Source: CALVZT01 sp964368755 (GTDB lineage Bacteria > Bacillota > Clostridia > Christensenellales > UBA1242). Taken from it: 42,304 nucleotides of DNA. The notes beneath the pieces were generated by a model that ran no database searches, had not been told where the DNA came from, and saw only the letters and a list, made by a program, of their open reading frames with translations. The translations under genes and the position numbers were made by a program. Each line of letters starts with the position of its first letter. Positions within the stretch are counted from its first letter, which is position 1. Shown here piece after piece: positions 7,742 to 16,214 of this stretch. The stretch is taken from NCBI GenBank assembly GCA_964368755.1, contig CAYJCR010000008.1, positions 1-42,304 of the forward strand, given 5' to 3'.

Positions 7742-9697
7742 ATGGAAAAAATGTTCAAACTTCATTCAAAATATTCTCCGGCAGGGGATCAAGAGCAGGC
7801 TATCAAAAGCATATCAGAAGGTGTACAAGATGGGCTCAAATCTCAAGTGTTACTTGGAGTTACTGGTAGTGGCAAGACTTTTACTATGGCGAATATCATA
7901 CGTGATGCCAATAGACCAACCCTAGTCCTTGCGCATAACAAGACTCTGGCTGCACAACTTTGCAATGAGTTCAAAGAGTTCTTCCCAGAGAATAGAGTGG
8001 AGTTCTTTGTTAGTTATTATGATTATTATCAGCCAGAGGCCTATATTGTCAGTAGCGATACATATATAGAAAAAGATATGAGTATCAATGACGAGATAGA
8101 CAAACTTAGGCACTCTGCAACTAGTTCACTGCTAGAACGTAGAGATGTAATAGTGGTGTCTAGCGTGTCTTGTATATATGGCTTGGGAGCTCCAGAAGAG
8201 TATTTTAAGCTTCACATATCAGTAAGGGTTGGAGATAAGATTGTTCGTGATGAATTGATGCGCAGGCTTATATCTATCAGGTATGAACGTAATGATATAG
8301 ATTTCTCGCGAGGAAAGTTTAGAACCAAAGGCGACGTTATAGATATTTTTCCAGCAGGGTATGATAATAAGGCTGTTAGGATAGAATTATTTGATGATAT
8401 TGTCGAAAGAATATATGAGTTTGATATTGTTACGAATAGGGCGATAACAGAACTGCAACATATTGCAATATATCCAGCATCTCACTATGCAATAGGGAGT
8501 GAGACTCTCAAAGGAGCATTACAACGTATCGAAAGTGATAAGACTGAGCAGGTTGAGCGGTTTGAGAATAGAGGCAAGTTGATTGAGGCTCAAAGGCTCA
8601 AAGAAAGGACAAGTTATGATATTGAGATGATGTCTGAGATAGGATATTGCAATGGTATAGAGAACTATTCTCGATATTTTGATGGTCGCAATCCGGGCGA
8701 AGCACCATATACTTTGCTAGATTATTTTCCAAAAGACTTTATTCTATTCGTTGATGAGAGTCACATTACATTGCCGCAAGTGCGTGGTATGTACAATGGA
8801 GATAGGGCTAGGAAGACAAACCTTGTCAATTATGGATTTAGACTAGAATCTGCTTATGACAATAGACCACTCAACTTCGATGAATTCAATCAAAGAATTA
8901 ACCAAGCAGTATACGTATCTGCAACTCCAGCGCAATATGAGTTGGGTATAGCGGACAATGTAGCCCAACAGATAATAAGGCCGACAGGGCTTCTTGACCC
9001 GGAGATATTCGTACGACCTACTAAGAATCAGATAGATGATTTGATAGCAGAGATACATTCTTCAATAGATAGAGCAGGAAGGGTTCTTGTTACAACTCTT
9101 ACCAAGAAGATGGCTGAGAGTTTGAGTGCGTTTTTGTCAGAGAATGGTATAAAAACTAAGTATATGCACTCAGAGATAGATACTCTTGAGAGAATAGAGA
9201 TAATCAACGGACTTAGAAGTGGCGAATTTGACGTGCTTGTGGGCATTAACCTACTAAGAGAAGGACTGGACTTGCCCGAAGTCAACTTAGTTGCGATACT
9301 TGATGCTGATAAGGAAGGCTTTTTGCGTAGCGAAGGCGCTCTTATACAGACTATTGGTAGGGCAGCTAGAAATAGTGAGTCAAAAGTCGTAATGTATGCC
9401 GATGTCATGACAGACTCGATGGCTAGGGCAATCAAGATAACGCAAGAACGTCGTAAGATACAACAACAATACAATATAGAGCACAACATCGTGCCTAAGA
9501 CGATTATCAAGGATATAAAGAATAGTATCAATATTACTAGTAAGGCAAAGTCTGACAAGATAACTCGCAAAGACATATTTGGCGAGATAGACAGACTTAA
9601 CAAACTACTTGATATGTCAGTCAAGACATTGGACTTTGAGAGTGCTATTAAGTTACGTGATAGAATAAAAGAATTAAAAAGTCAGTTAAACGATTAA
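7742..9697 (+). CDS. uvrB: Excinuclease ABC subunit B (UvrB)
   Basis: DNA-damage recognition helicase of nucleotide excision repair; it receives the lesion from UvrA and recruits UvrC. The 651-residue length is normal. The Walker A motif GVTGSGKT is at residues 39-46, the beta-hairpin region contains YYDYYQPEAYI (about 95-105), the helicase DEAD-like box reads DESH (about 339), the motif VI region has QTIGRAARN, and the C-terminal UVR motif (LDFESAIKLRDRIKELK) is present for UvrC contact. The ATG at 7742 starts at the expected residue but has no Shine-Dalgarno; the promoter sits directly before it, so the mRNA appears leaderless. uvrA follows 9 bases downstream, a standard pair; uvrC is not in the window. 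No GAACN4GTTC LexA box is seen upstream. Confidence 0.98.
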   Translation: MEKMFKLHSKYSPAGDQEQAIKSISEGVQDGLKSQVLLGVTGSGKTFTMANIIRDANRPTLVLAHNKTLAAQLCNEFKEFFPENRVEFFVSYYDYYQPEAYIVSSDTYIEKDMSINDEIDKLRHSATSSLLERRDVIVVSSVSCIYGLGAPEEYFKLHISVRVGDKIVRDELMRRLISIRYERNDIDFSRGKFRTKGDVIDIFPAGYDNKAVRIELFDDIVERIYEFDIVTNRAITELQHIAIYPASHYAIGSETLKGALQRIESDKTEQVERFENRGKLIEAQRLKERTSYDIEMMSEIGYCNGIENYSRYFDGRNPGEAPYTLLDYFPKDFILFVDESHITLPQVRGMYNGDRARKTNLVNYGFRLESAYDNRPLNFDEFNQRINQAVYVSATPAQYELGIADNVAQQIIRPTGLLDPEIFVRPTKNQIDDLIAEIHSSIDRAGRVLVTTLTKKMAESLSAFLSENGIKTKYMHSEIDTLERIEIINGLRSGEFDVLVGINLLREGLDLPEVNLVAILDADKEGFLRSEGALIQTIGRAARNSESKVVMYADVMTDSMARAIKITQERRKIQQQYNIEHNIVPKTIIKDIKNSINITSKAKSDKITRKDIFGEIDRLNKLLDMSVKTLDFESAIKLRDRIKELKSQLND

Positions 9698-9706
9698 AGG
9701 AAAGTT

Positions 9707-12532
9707 ATGAAAGATCAAATAATAATCAAAGGTGCAAAAGAGAATAATCTCAAAGACATAGACCTTACATTACCACGAAACAAGCTTGTAGTATTCACTG
9801 GAGTAAGTGGTAGTGGCAAGAGTACGCTTGCTTTTGATACAATATGTGCAGAAGGGCAGAGACGATTTGTCGAATCATTGAGTTCGTATGCAAGACAATT
9901 CTTAGGACAAGCACAGAAACCCAATGTAGAAAGTATAGAAGGATTGTCTCCATCAATATCTATTGACCAAAAGACAACTTCACATAACCCACGTTCGACA
10001 GTAGGAACAGTTACTGAGATATATGACTATCTCAGACTTTTGTATGCTCGAGTTGGTGTGCCATATTGTCCTCATTGCAACAAGCCGATTACTCAACAAC
10101 CTATTGACACTATTGTTGATAAGATTATTGCCTTGGAACCTGGTACCAAAGTAATAATCAAATCCCCAGTTATGCGTGGGCAAAAGGGAAGTTTTGCAAA
10201 ACTATTCGAAGAATTAAGAAAAAGTGGGTATGCAAGAGTAACTGTAGATGGAGAGATAAGAAATCTCGATGAAGATATTGACCTTGATAAGAATCTCAAG
10301 CATGATATAAATGTAGTAGTTGACCGTATTATTGTCAAAGACAATATTGAAGCTAGGGTAACCGAAGCGGTAGAGAATGCTATCAAATTGTCAGAAGGAT
10401 TGGTTATAGTCCAATTCAACGATCAAACAATTACTTTTAATAATAATTTCAGTTGTAGTGAATGTGGTTTTTCGTTCGATGAGATAAGCCCAAGAATGTT
10501 TAGTTTTAACAACCCATTCGGTGCGTGTCCAAATTGTTCTGGATTAGGTTTTACCAACGAAGTAGATGAGGAGCTTGTACTTAGGAATAAGGATAGATCA
10601 ATCAATCAAGGTGCTCTCAGACTCACAGGTTGGAGCCTAGATGTTGGATCTATTGGAGAGATGTATTACAAGGCACTTGCCAAGAAGTATAACTTTAGCT
10701 TAGACACCCCTATCAAAGATCTTCCAAAGAAAATCATTGATATATTGTTACATGGTGACAATGGTGAGCAGTTGGAATTGCACTATAATAATGCGAAGTT
10801 TAGTGGCGAATATAAGGGCAGTTATGAAGGACTTATACCTAATCTCAAAAGAAGATTTATCGAAAGCACTAGTGATTATGTCAAGAATGAGATTGGTAAG
10901 GTAATGAGAGAACAGACATGTCCAGTATGTGGTGGCAAACGTCTTAATGAGCAAGCGCTTGCTGTCAAAGTAGGCAGATACAATATAATTGAGATGACAG
11001 AGATGTCTGCAATTGAATTGAAAAAATACCTTCAGACTCTCAATCTTAACAAGACAAATACAATTATTGCTGAGCCAATACTCAAAGAGATATTTGCAAG
11101 ATTAGACTTCCTTTGTGATGTAGGACTAGATTACCTTACCCTTCACAGAGCAGCTATGACCCTTAGTGGTGGAGAAGCGCAGAGAATACGACTTGCAACT
11201 CAGATAGGAAGTGGGCTAGTTGGAGTGCTTTATATCCTTGATGAGCCAAGTATTGGGCTTCATCAAAGAGATAACCAGAAGTTGCTTGGGACTTTGCAGA
11301 AGTTGCGCGATCTTGGCAATACTCTTATTGTTGTTGAACATGATGAAGACACTATGAGGGCTGCTGACTATATCGTAGATATTGGACCTAAGGCAGGAGT
11401 TCACGGAGGTGAAGTTGTTGCTCAAGGTACGTTGCAAGACATTATCAACTGCAAAGAATCTTTGACAGGGCAATATCTGTCAGGCGCACGTAAGATTGTG
11501 GTGCCAAAAGAATATCGCAAACCAGAGAATGGATATATTTCTATCAAAGGAGCTAAGCAAAACAATCTTAATAATGTCAATGTTGATATTCCTATTGGTA
11601 TATTTACAGCGATCACTGGTGTTAGTGGAAGTGGTAAAAGTAGTTTGATCAATGATATTTTGTATCCAGCATTGTCCAATAGACTCAATAGGTCATCGCT
11701 TGTTGAAGGTAAGTACAAGGCTATTACTGGTATAGATAATCTTGACAAAGTCATCAATATAGATCAATCTCCTATTGGTAGGACTCCAAGAAGTAATCCT
11801 GCGACATATACAGGAGTGTTCACGGCTATAAGGGAGTTATTTGCAAGTACTCCTGAGGCTAAGGCAAGAGGCTATGGGAGTGGAAGATTCAGTTTCAATA
11901 TCAAAGGTGGAAGATGTGAGAACTGTCAAGGTGATGGTGAGAAGAAGATAGAGATGTACTTCTTACCAGACATATATGTCCCTTGTAATGTCTGCAAAGG
12001 CAAGAGATATAATAGAGAAACACTTCAAGTTAAATATAAAGGCAAATCTATTAGCGATGTGCTTGATATGACAGTAAGTGAAGCGTTGGAGTTCTTTGAC
12101 AATATACCTGCTATTAAGGCAAAGATACAATGTCTTGAAGAGGTCGGATTGGGGTATATCAAGTTAGGGCAGAATGCAACCACTCTTAGTGGTGGAGAAG
12201 CTCAGAGAGTAAAACTTGCCACGGAACTTTCTAAGAGAAGTACAGGAAAGACTGTGTATATACTTGATGAACCAACAACTGGACTACATTCATACGATAT
12301 AGACAAATTGTTGAAGATTTTAGAAAGACTTGTAGATGTTGGTAATACAGTAGTCGTCATTGAACATAATCTTGATGTTATCAAAGTGGCTGATTATATC
12401 ATCGATCTTGGTCCTGAGGGAGGAGATAAAGGTGGCAATATTATCGCAACCGGGTCCCCTAAGGAAATAGTAAAATGTGACCAAAGTTATACTGGATTGT
12501 TCTTAAAACCATATCTTAAAGATAAACAATAG
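9707..12532 (+). CDS. uvrA: Excinuclease ABC subunit A (UvrA)
   Basis: Damage-sensing ABC-type ATPase of nucleotide excision repair. The 941-residue protein has the two tandem ATPase halves: Walker A GVSGSGKST (about 32-40) and GVSGSGKSS (about 644), and signature motifs LSGGEAQRIRLA and LSGGEAQRVKLA. Zinc modules are visible as the CPHC pair near residue 122, the CSECGF...CPNCSG insertion (about 250-280) and CENCQGDG...CNVCKGKR in the second half. The start is set by AAAGGAAAG 6 bases before the ATG, 9 bases after uvrB, so the two genes form an operon. A terminator follows. Nothing is truncated or missing. Confidence 0.98.
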   Translation: MKDQIIIKGAKENNLKDIDLTLPRNKLVVFTGVSGSGKSTLAFDTICAEGQRRFVESLSSYARQFLGQAQKPNVESIEGLSPSISIDQKTTSHNPRSTVGTVTEIYDYLRLLYARVGVPYCPHCNKPITQQPIDTIVDKIIALEPGTKVIIKSPVMRGQKGSFAKLFEELRKSGYARVTVDGEIRNLDEDIDLDKNLKHDINVVVDRIIVKDNIEARVTEAVENAIKLSEGLVIVQFNDQTITFNNNFSCSECGFSFDEISPRMFSFNNPFGACPNCSGLGFTNEVDEELVLRNKDRSINQGALRLTGWSLDVGSIGEMYYKALAKKYNFSLDTPIKDLPKKIIDILLHGDNGEQLELHYNNAKFSGEYKGSYEGLIPNLKRRFIESTSDYVKNEIGKVMREQTCPVCGGKRLNEQALAVKVGRYNIIEMTEMSAIELKKYLQTLNLNKTNTIIAEPILKEIFARLDFLCDVGLDYLTLHRAAMTLSGGEAQRIRLATQIGSGLVGVLYILDEPSIGLHQRDNQKLLGTLQKLRDLGNTLIVVEHDEDTMRAADYIVDIGPKAGVHGGEVVAQGTLQDIINCKESLTGQYLSGARKIVVPKEYRKPENGYISIKGAKQNNLNNVNVDIPIGIFTAITGVSGSGKSSLINDILYPALSNRLNRSSLVEGKYKAITGIDNLDKVINIDQSPIGRTPRSNPATYTGVFTAIRELFASTPEAKARGYGSGRFSFNIKGGRCENCQGDGEKKIEMYFLPDIYVPCNVCKGKRYNRETLQVKYKGKSISDVLDMTVSEALEFFDNIPAIKAKIQCLEEVGLGYIKLGQNATTLSGGEAQRVKLATELSKRSTGKTVYILDEPTTGLHSYDIDKLLKILERLVDVGNTVVVIEHNLDVIKVADYIIDLGPEGGDKGGNIIATGSPKEIVKCDQSYTGLFLKPYLKDKQ

Positions 12533-12538
12533 ATATTA

Positions 12539-12579
12539 AAATGCTGTATTGTATAATAATATGCTATACGGCATTTTTT
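12539..12579 (+). terminator. Intrinsic terminator after uvrA
   Basis: An 11-bp stem (12539-12549 with 12566-12576, including one G-T pair) around a 16-base loop, then a T run. Confidence 0.75.
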
Positions 12580-12626
12580 ATAAAATAGTACACATTGCAC
12601 AATAATATGTCAAAATATAAAAATAC

Positions 12627-12655
12627 TTGAAAAACGTCATTATTTATGTTATACT
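12627..12655 (+). promoter_or_regulatory. Promoter of the J-domain gene, near-leaderless
   Basis: TTGAAA (12627-12632), a 17-base spacer and TATACT (12650-12655) with TG at 12647-12648. The -10 ends 8 bases before the ATG at 12664. Confidence 0.75.
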
Positions 12656-12663
12656 GCTTGTGT

Positions 12664-13092
12664 ATGAAGAACTTATATGAAGTCTTACAAGTTAAGACGA
12701 ACGCCACTTCTGACCAGATTAAGCGAGCATACTTATCTCTTATAACCAAATACCACCCAGACATATACAGTGGAGACAAAAGTTATGCTGAGAGATACAC
12801 GGCGTTGATAACCGAAGCCTACTCGGTCCTGAAAGACGAGAATAGGCGCCAGGAATATGACGAGAGTCATAATATCAAGAATAGAGATTTTGATAGACGA
12901 AGTCGTTATGAATATGAGGAAGATGATAGAAGGAGAGTGAACCCTATCAAAGAGTCATCCAATCTATTCAAGAACACGGAAAGGAAGAACCCTTCGTTAT
13001 TAAGACGATTTGTCAAATCAAAAGTATTTATTGCAATTATTGCTCTTACTATTGTAGAGATAACTATTGCACTATTATTATATTTGTCATAA
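12664..13092 (+). CDS. J-domain co-chaperone with C-terminal membrane anchor
   Basis: A 142-residue protein. Residues 2-65 form a J domain (KNLYEVLQVKTNATSDQIKRAY) with the essential HPD motif at 31-33, the part that stimulates the ATPase of DnaK-type chaperones. There is no Gly/Phe region, zinc finger or client-binding domain, so it is not DnaJ itself. A charged linker rich in Arg, Asp and Glu (66-112) leads to one hydrophobic helix (about 120-141) at the very C-terminus, which would place the J domain on the cytoplasmic face of the membrane. An upstream TTG or ATG would add six residues before the J domain, but the ATG at 12664 fits the domain boundary and the promoter. Its client and location-specific role are unknown. 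Confidence 0.85.
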   Translation: MKNLYEVLQVKTNATSDQIKRAYLSLITKYHPDIYSGDKSYAERYTALITEAYSVLKDENRRQEYDESHNIKNRDFDRRSRYEYEEDDRRRVNPIKESSNLFKNTERKNPSLLRRFVKSKVFIAIIALTIVEITIALLLYLS

Positions 13093-13122
13093 AAGACAGT
13101 ACCTTGTGTACTGTCTTATTTT
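13093..13122. terminator. Bidirectional terminator between convergent genes
   Basis: AAGACAGTAC (13093-13102), loop CTTGT, GTACTGTCTT (13108-13117), flanked by A-rich and T-rich runs. It can end both the J-domain gene and the DUF4363 gene. Confidence 0.85.
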
Positions 13123-13514
13123 TATATAACATTTTGGAAACTAAACCCTAAGACATTCTTAAGTATCTTGCTTGCATATTTGAGTAAAGTAATGTTCTCG
13201 TATGTTACTGACAAATCCTTTTCTTCCAGGCTTGTTTCTAACTTGGCAATAGATTCCGTAATGTTTTTTATATTCTCATAGTTTTCTATTAAACACATCT
13301 TTGACTCTGCTTTGATCCAAAAGTTTTTTAATCTGTGAAATAATATCATATTTTCTTCCCTGTCGATATTCTCTTCGTCTGCTTCAATGCTAAGATACAA
13401 TTCGTTTGAATAATCAAACAATTTTTTTGTTGTGCTTTGGATATATGCTTCTTCAATAGACCCTATTGTTAATAAGAATACTGCAATTGCGATTATTGTT
13501 ATGGCTTTTTTCAT
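13122..13514 (-). CDS. DUF4363-family protein
   Basis: A 130-residue protein with an N-terminal hydrophobic segment (residues 4-19, signal anchor or signal peptide) followed by a helical, Glu-rich domain (about 25-120) with the pattern of DUF4363, including a central FWIKAESKM stretch. In Clostridia this family is typically coded next to a DUF421 protein, as here, where its start overlaps the DUF421 stop by four bases (ATGA), so the two should be translationally coupled. The molecular function is unknown. The association with DUF421 and the nearby SpoVB-like gene suggests a role at the spore or cell membrane. Confidence 0.75.
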   Translation of the reverse strand: MKKAITIIAIAVFLLTIGSIEEAYIQSTTKKLFDYSNELYLSIEADEENIDREENMILFHRLKNFWIKAESKMCLIENYENIKNITESIAKLETSLEEKDLSVTYENITLLKYASKILKNVLGFSFQNVI

Positions 13515-14227
13515 ACGCTTTGCACCTTCTTAAGATTGGTTGTTATTGTCTCATATTTTTTATTCTTCAATTGGAAGTAGGCTTCGCCGGAGCCGTTGAT
13601 AGCAAGTATGAGAACATCTTGAAGTTTTGCGTTCTTGTTAGATATGATTTTTAGGACAAACTCCTCAGTTACTCCAAGATACTCGAGATTTTCTTTGACC
13701 ATCTTACCATCATTGATAAGTATTACATTAAGAGTTGCTTCGTCGGTAGCAATCTTCATATCTTCGGCACTAGGTGGGGCATTCTGAGTCTTCAACAGCA
13801 CACTTAGTGAGCCATTTGTCTCTACAATGGCATAAGCGACCTCGTTTAGGTCAAAACAGTCACAGCCTCTTAATGATTCGCACAAATCATTTACTGTCAT
13901 GTTTAGGGCTTTGAGGAGCTTATAATTGATGCCTTCTGAGTCAATTATTATCACTGGCTTGCCGTTGAACAGTTTGCGAAGTTTAAGACTTTTGCGACAC
14001 AAGAAGGTCATCAAGAAGTGCAGAACTACAAGCGAAAGCAACGGAACGACTCCGTGAGACATTGGTATAGTATTCTCTCCCATAGGGATACAGGCAAGAT
14101 CGGCTATTATAAGGGTCAAGACCAACTCAAAAGGTTGCATCTCTCCGAGTTGGCGTTTGCCCATAAGCCTAAATACTGCAAGTAGGAGAATATATAAAAT
14201 TATTGCTCTAACTATTAATGTAAACAT
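13511..14227 (-). CDS. DUF421 (YetF-family) membrane protein
   Basis: A 238-residue membrane protein. The N-terminus has three hydrophobic helices (about 3-20, 34-48, 58-77) with the family signature RLMGKRQLGEMQPFELVLTLIIADLACIPM, followed by two soluble repeats including GKPVIIIDSEGINYKLLKALNMTVNDLCESLR. In spore formers DUF421 proteins are often sporulation-linked; the biochemical role is unclear. It is the first gene of a coupled pair with DUF4363 and lies 44 bases downstream of the spoVB-like gene. The ATG at 14227 has no good ribosome binding site. A CATAATT-like element 6 bases upstream, with GTATT 17 bases before that, is a faint match to sigma-G promoters. Confidence 0.88.
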   Translation of the reverse strand: MFTLIVRAIILYILLLAVFRLMGKRQLGEMQPFELVLTLIIADLACIPMGENTIPMSHGVVPLLSLVVLHFLMTFLCRKSLKLRKLFNGKPVIIIDSEGINYKLLKALNMTVNDLCESLRGCDCFDLNEVAYAIVETNGSLSVLLKTQNAPPSAEDMKIATDEATLNVILINDGKMVKENLEYLGVTEEFVLKIISNKNAKLQDVLILAINGSGEAYFQLKNKKYETITTNLKKVQSV

Positions 14228-14271
14228 ATAACAATTATGAACGATAAGAGAGTTTTAATACCTAGAAATTA

Positions 14272-15777
14272 TCAAGATTTTTTCTTAATTCTTTTGAAAT
14301 TGAAGAAGTAACTGAATATGTTGAAAACTTTGAATGTACTACACAATCCAAAGTATATGAGAGTAGCAATGCCACCAGATAGGGCAATACTAACAAATTG
14401 AGGGAAGATTAACATACATATTCCATATCCCCAACTAGCAAGAAATGAGCATGGTATAGCAAATATTGCCAAATACAATATGTTTTGCAATAGATTGGTT
14501 TGCACTTGTGTATGTTTTTTTATCATTCTGATATTGAGAATAGCTGCTGTACTCATACACAAACCCATTCCCCATACAAGTGACATAATGCCGACATATT
14601 TGGGGAGTATTATTATGGATAGTATAAGAAAAACTGAGCCTATAATATAGTTGACGAAGCCTTTGCCTTCAAGACCAAGAGAGTTAAGTATAGAAGTCGC
14701 AATATTGTTGATGCCCAATGGGATCATTATCCATGCCGAGCAGGCAAGATAATAACCTGCAGTTTTGTTACCATATAGGAACTCCCCAATAGGTTCGCCA
14801 AGCCCGATGAATAATGGGAAGAAACACGCAGAGATAAATAATGTAAACTTGAGGGAAGTTTGTATTCGTTGAGAGATCTCACTATGATTTTTGCTTTCTA
14901 GATTGTAAGATATCTCAGGAACTATTGCCATAGCCAATGATCCAATAAGGGTAGATGGTAAGAATAGTAATGGAAAAGTCATACCCATTGCTATACCGTA
15001 TAACGATAGAGCTTGTTCATTGGTATATCCGACTGCCATAAGTCGCAAAGGTATGATAATAGCAATAAGAGGCATTAAGAGATTGGATGCGACTCTTACT
15101 CCTGTAATGGGGACGGCGCTTTTGAGCAAAGGCTTGAATTCCTGCTTAGGGTTACGTACCTTGCCACCTTGGAAGAAGTAGAAAACAAGTACAAAAATCG
15201 CAGAGATGGCACAGGCAATAGTGAATGATAGACTTGCACCTTCGGCACCACCCATAGTTGGAAGGGTACTGAATATAACTACGCATATAACAATACGAAG
15301 TATTTGCTCTATTAGTTCTGTCAGACCTACTAGGAAAAAATTGTTTTTGCCCCAAAGATAGCCACGAAATACGGCGTAAATGCTGGTAAAAAACAACGAT
15401 GGTAATAATATGAGTAATAATGTAATACAACGAGAATCGGCAAAAATGCGACCAATTAAGCCTCTAAAAACTATAAATATAACGCTAATAATAAGAGCAG
15501 ATACTACTGCAACTATGAATGCGGCAATGACAACGGAAGATTGGCGTTCTTTGGAATTGTTAGCTTCAAATCTTGAACAAGACTTTGATACCGTAAGAGG
15601 AAGTCCACTAGCAATGATTGATTCTAATACAGCAAAGACGGAGAAGGCTATCTGATATATGCCCATTCCCTCAGCTCCGATTGTTCGCGACAAGTATATT
15701 CGGAACAAAAAGCCAAATACACGAGTAATAAGCGAAAAAATCGTTATAATAAATACTGCCTTAAATATAGATTTCAT
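14272..15777 (-). CDS. spoVB: SpoVB-like polysaccharide/lipid flippase (MOP superfamily)
   Basis: A 501-residue integral membrane protein with about 14 hydrophobic helices. The N-terminus (TRVFGFLFRIYLSRTIGAEGMGIYQIAFSVFA) and ASGLPLTVSKSCSRF are typical of the SpoVB/MurJ-like branch of the MOP family. SpoVB is needed for spore cortex peptidoglycan in Bacillus, probably moving lipid-linked precursors across the membrane; a general lipid II or polysaccharide flippase is the alternative. The ATG at 15777 is preceded by AAGGAG. The DUF421 and DUF4363 genes follow in the same direction, and the group may be a sporulation operon. The gene is divergent from the LysM gene with overlapping promoter elements. 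Confidence 0.85.
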   Translation of the reverse strand: MKSIFKAVFIITIFSLITRVFGFLFRIYLSRTIGAEGMGIYQIAFSVFAVLESIIASGLPLTVSKSCSRFEANNSKERQSSVVIAAFIVAVVSALIISVIFIVFRGLIGRIFADSRCITLLLILLPSLFFTSIYAVFRGYLWGKNNFFLVGLTELIEQILRIVICVVIFSTLPTMGGAEGASLSFTIACAISAIFVLVFYFFQGGKVRNPKQEFKPLLKSAVPITGVRVASNLLMPLIAIIIPLRLMAVGYTNEQALSLYGIAMGMTFPLLFLPSTLIGSLAMAIVPEISYNLESKNHSEISQRIQTSLKFTLFISACFFPLFIGLGEPIGEFLYGNKTAGYYLACSAWIMIPLGINNIATSILNSLGLEGKGFVNYIIGSVFLILSIIILPKYVGIMSLVWGMGLCMSTAAILNIRMIKKHTQVQTNLLQNILYLAIFAIPCSFLASWGYGICMLIFPQFVSIALSGGIATLIYFGLCSTFKVFNIFSYFFNFKRIKKKS

Positions 15778-15831
15778 AGTACTCCTTGGTATAGTTTATT
15801 TTTTTTGCTAAAGAAATAGAACGGGTATTTG

Positions 15832-15861
15832 AGTATAATATATGAGTGCATTTGCATACAA
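15832..15861 (-). promoter_or_regulatory. Possible promoter of spoVB, overlapping a plus-strand -10
   Basis: On the minus strand TTGTAT (15856-15861), an 18-base spacer and TATACT (15832-15837). The -10 overlaps TATAAT (15834-15839) on the plus strand, which may serve the LysM gene, so the two directions could exclude each other. Confidence 0.4.
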
Positions 15862-15880
15862 TTTTGTATGGAGAATTGAT

Positions 15881-16165
15881 ATGCGCAATATAATATATAC
15901 AGTTCAATATGCTGAGACATTCGATACAATAGGAAAAGACTTTGGAATCAATCCTAGTGTAATAAAGAAGTACAATGGTGCAGAAACTTTGAGACAAGGA
16001 CAAAGGATAATCATACCTATTGTAGATACTTCTTGCATCACGCATATAGTCAAGCCAGCCGAGACATTGTTAACGATTGCAGATATGTACAATGTTAGTA
16101 TTGAACATATCAAGCAAAATAACCACATTGATACCATATTTGTCGGTCAACATCTAAGTATTTAG
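15881..16165 (+). CDS. Small protein with two LysM domains
   Basis: A 94-residue protein made almost wholly of two LysM modules: residues 5-46 (YTVQYAETFDTIGKDFGINPSVIKKYN...LRQGQRIIIP) and 53-94 (HIVKPAETLLTIADMYNVSIEHIKQNN...IFVGQHLSI). LysM binds N-acetylglucosamine glycans, usually peptidoglycan or spore cortex. There is no catalytic domain and no signal peptide, so it may act in the cytoplasm or mother cell, like spore-coat LysM proteins such as SafA, or leave by another route. The ATG at 15881 is chosen because GGAG lies 7 bases upstream; an in-frame ATG at 15842 would add 13 residues without a ribosome site. It is divergent from the SpoVB-like gene, which supports a sporulation link, though this is inference. 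Confidence 0.85.
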   Translation: MRNIIYTVQYAETFDTIGKDFGINPSVIKKYNGAETLRQGQRIIIPIVDTSCITHIVKPAETLLTIADMYNVSIEHIKQNNHIDTIFVGQHLSI

Positions 16166-16194
16166 TTGATTTATTTATGCACTTTGACTATAAT
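16166..16194 (+). promoter_or_regulatory. Promoter of the GNAT-like gene
   Basis: TTGATT (16166-16171), a 17-base spacer and consensus TATAAT (16189-16194), just after the LysM stop codon. The -35 begins at base 16166. Confidence 0.8.
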
Positions 16195-16214
16195 GAAAAA
16201 CAGGAGAACATACT

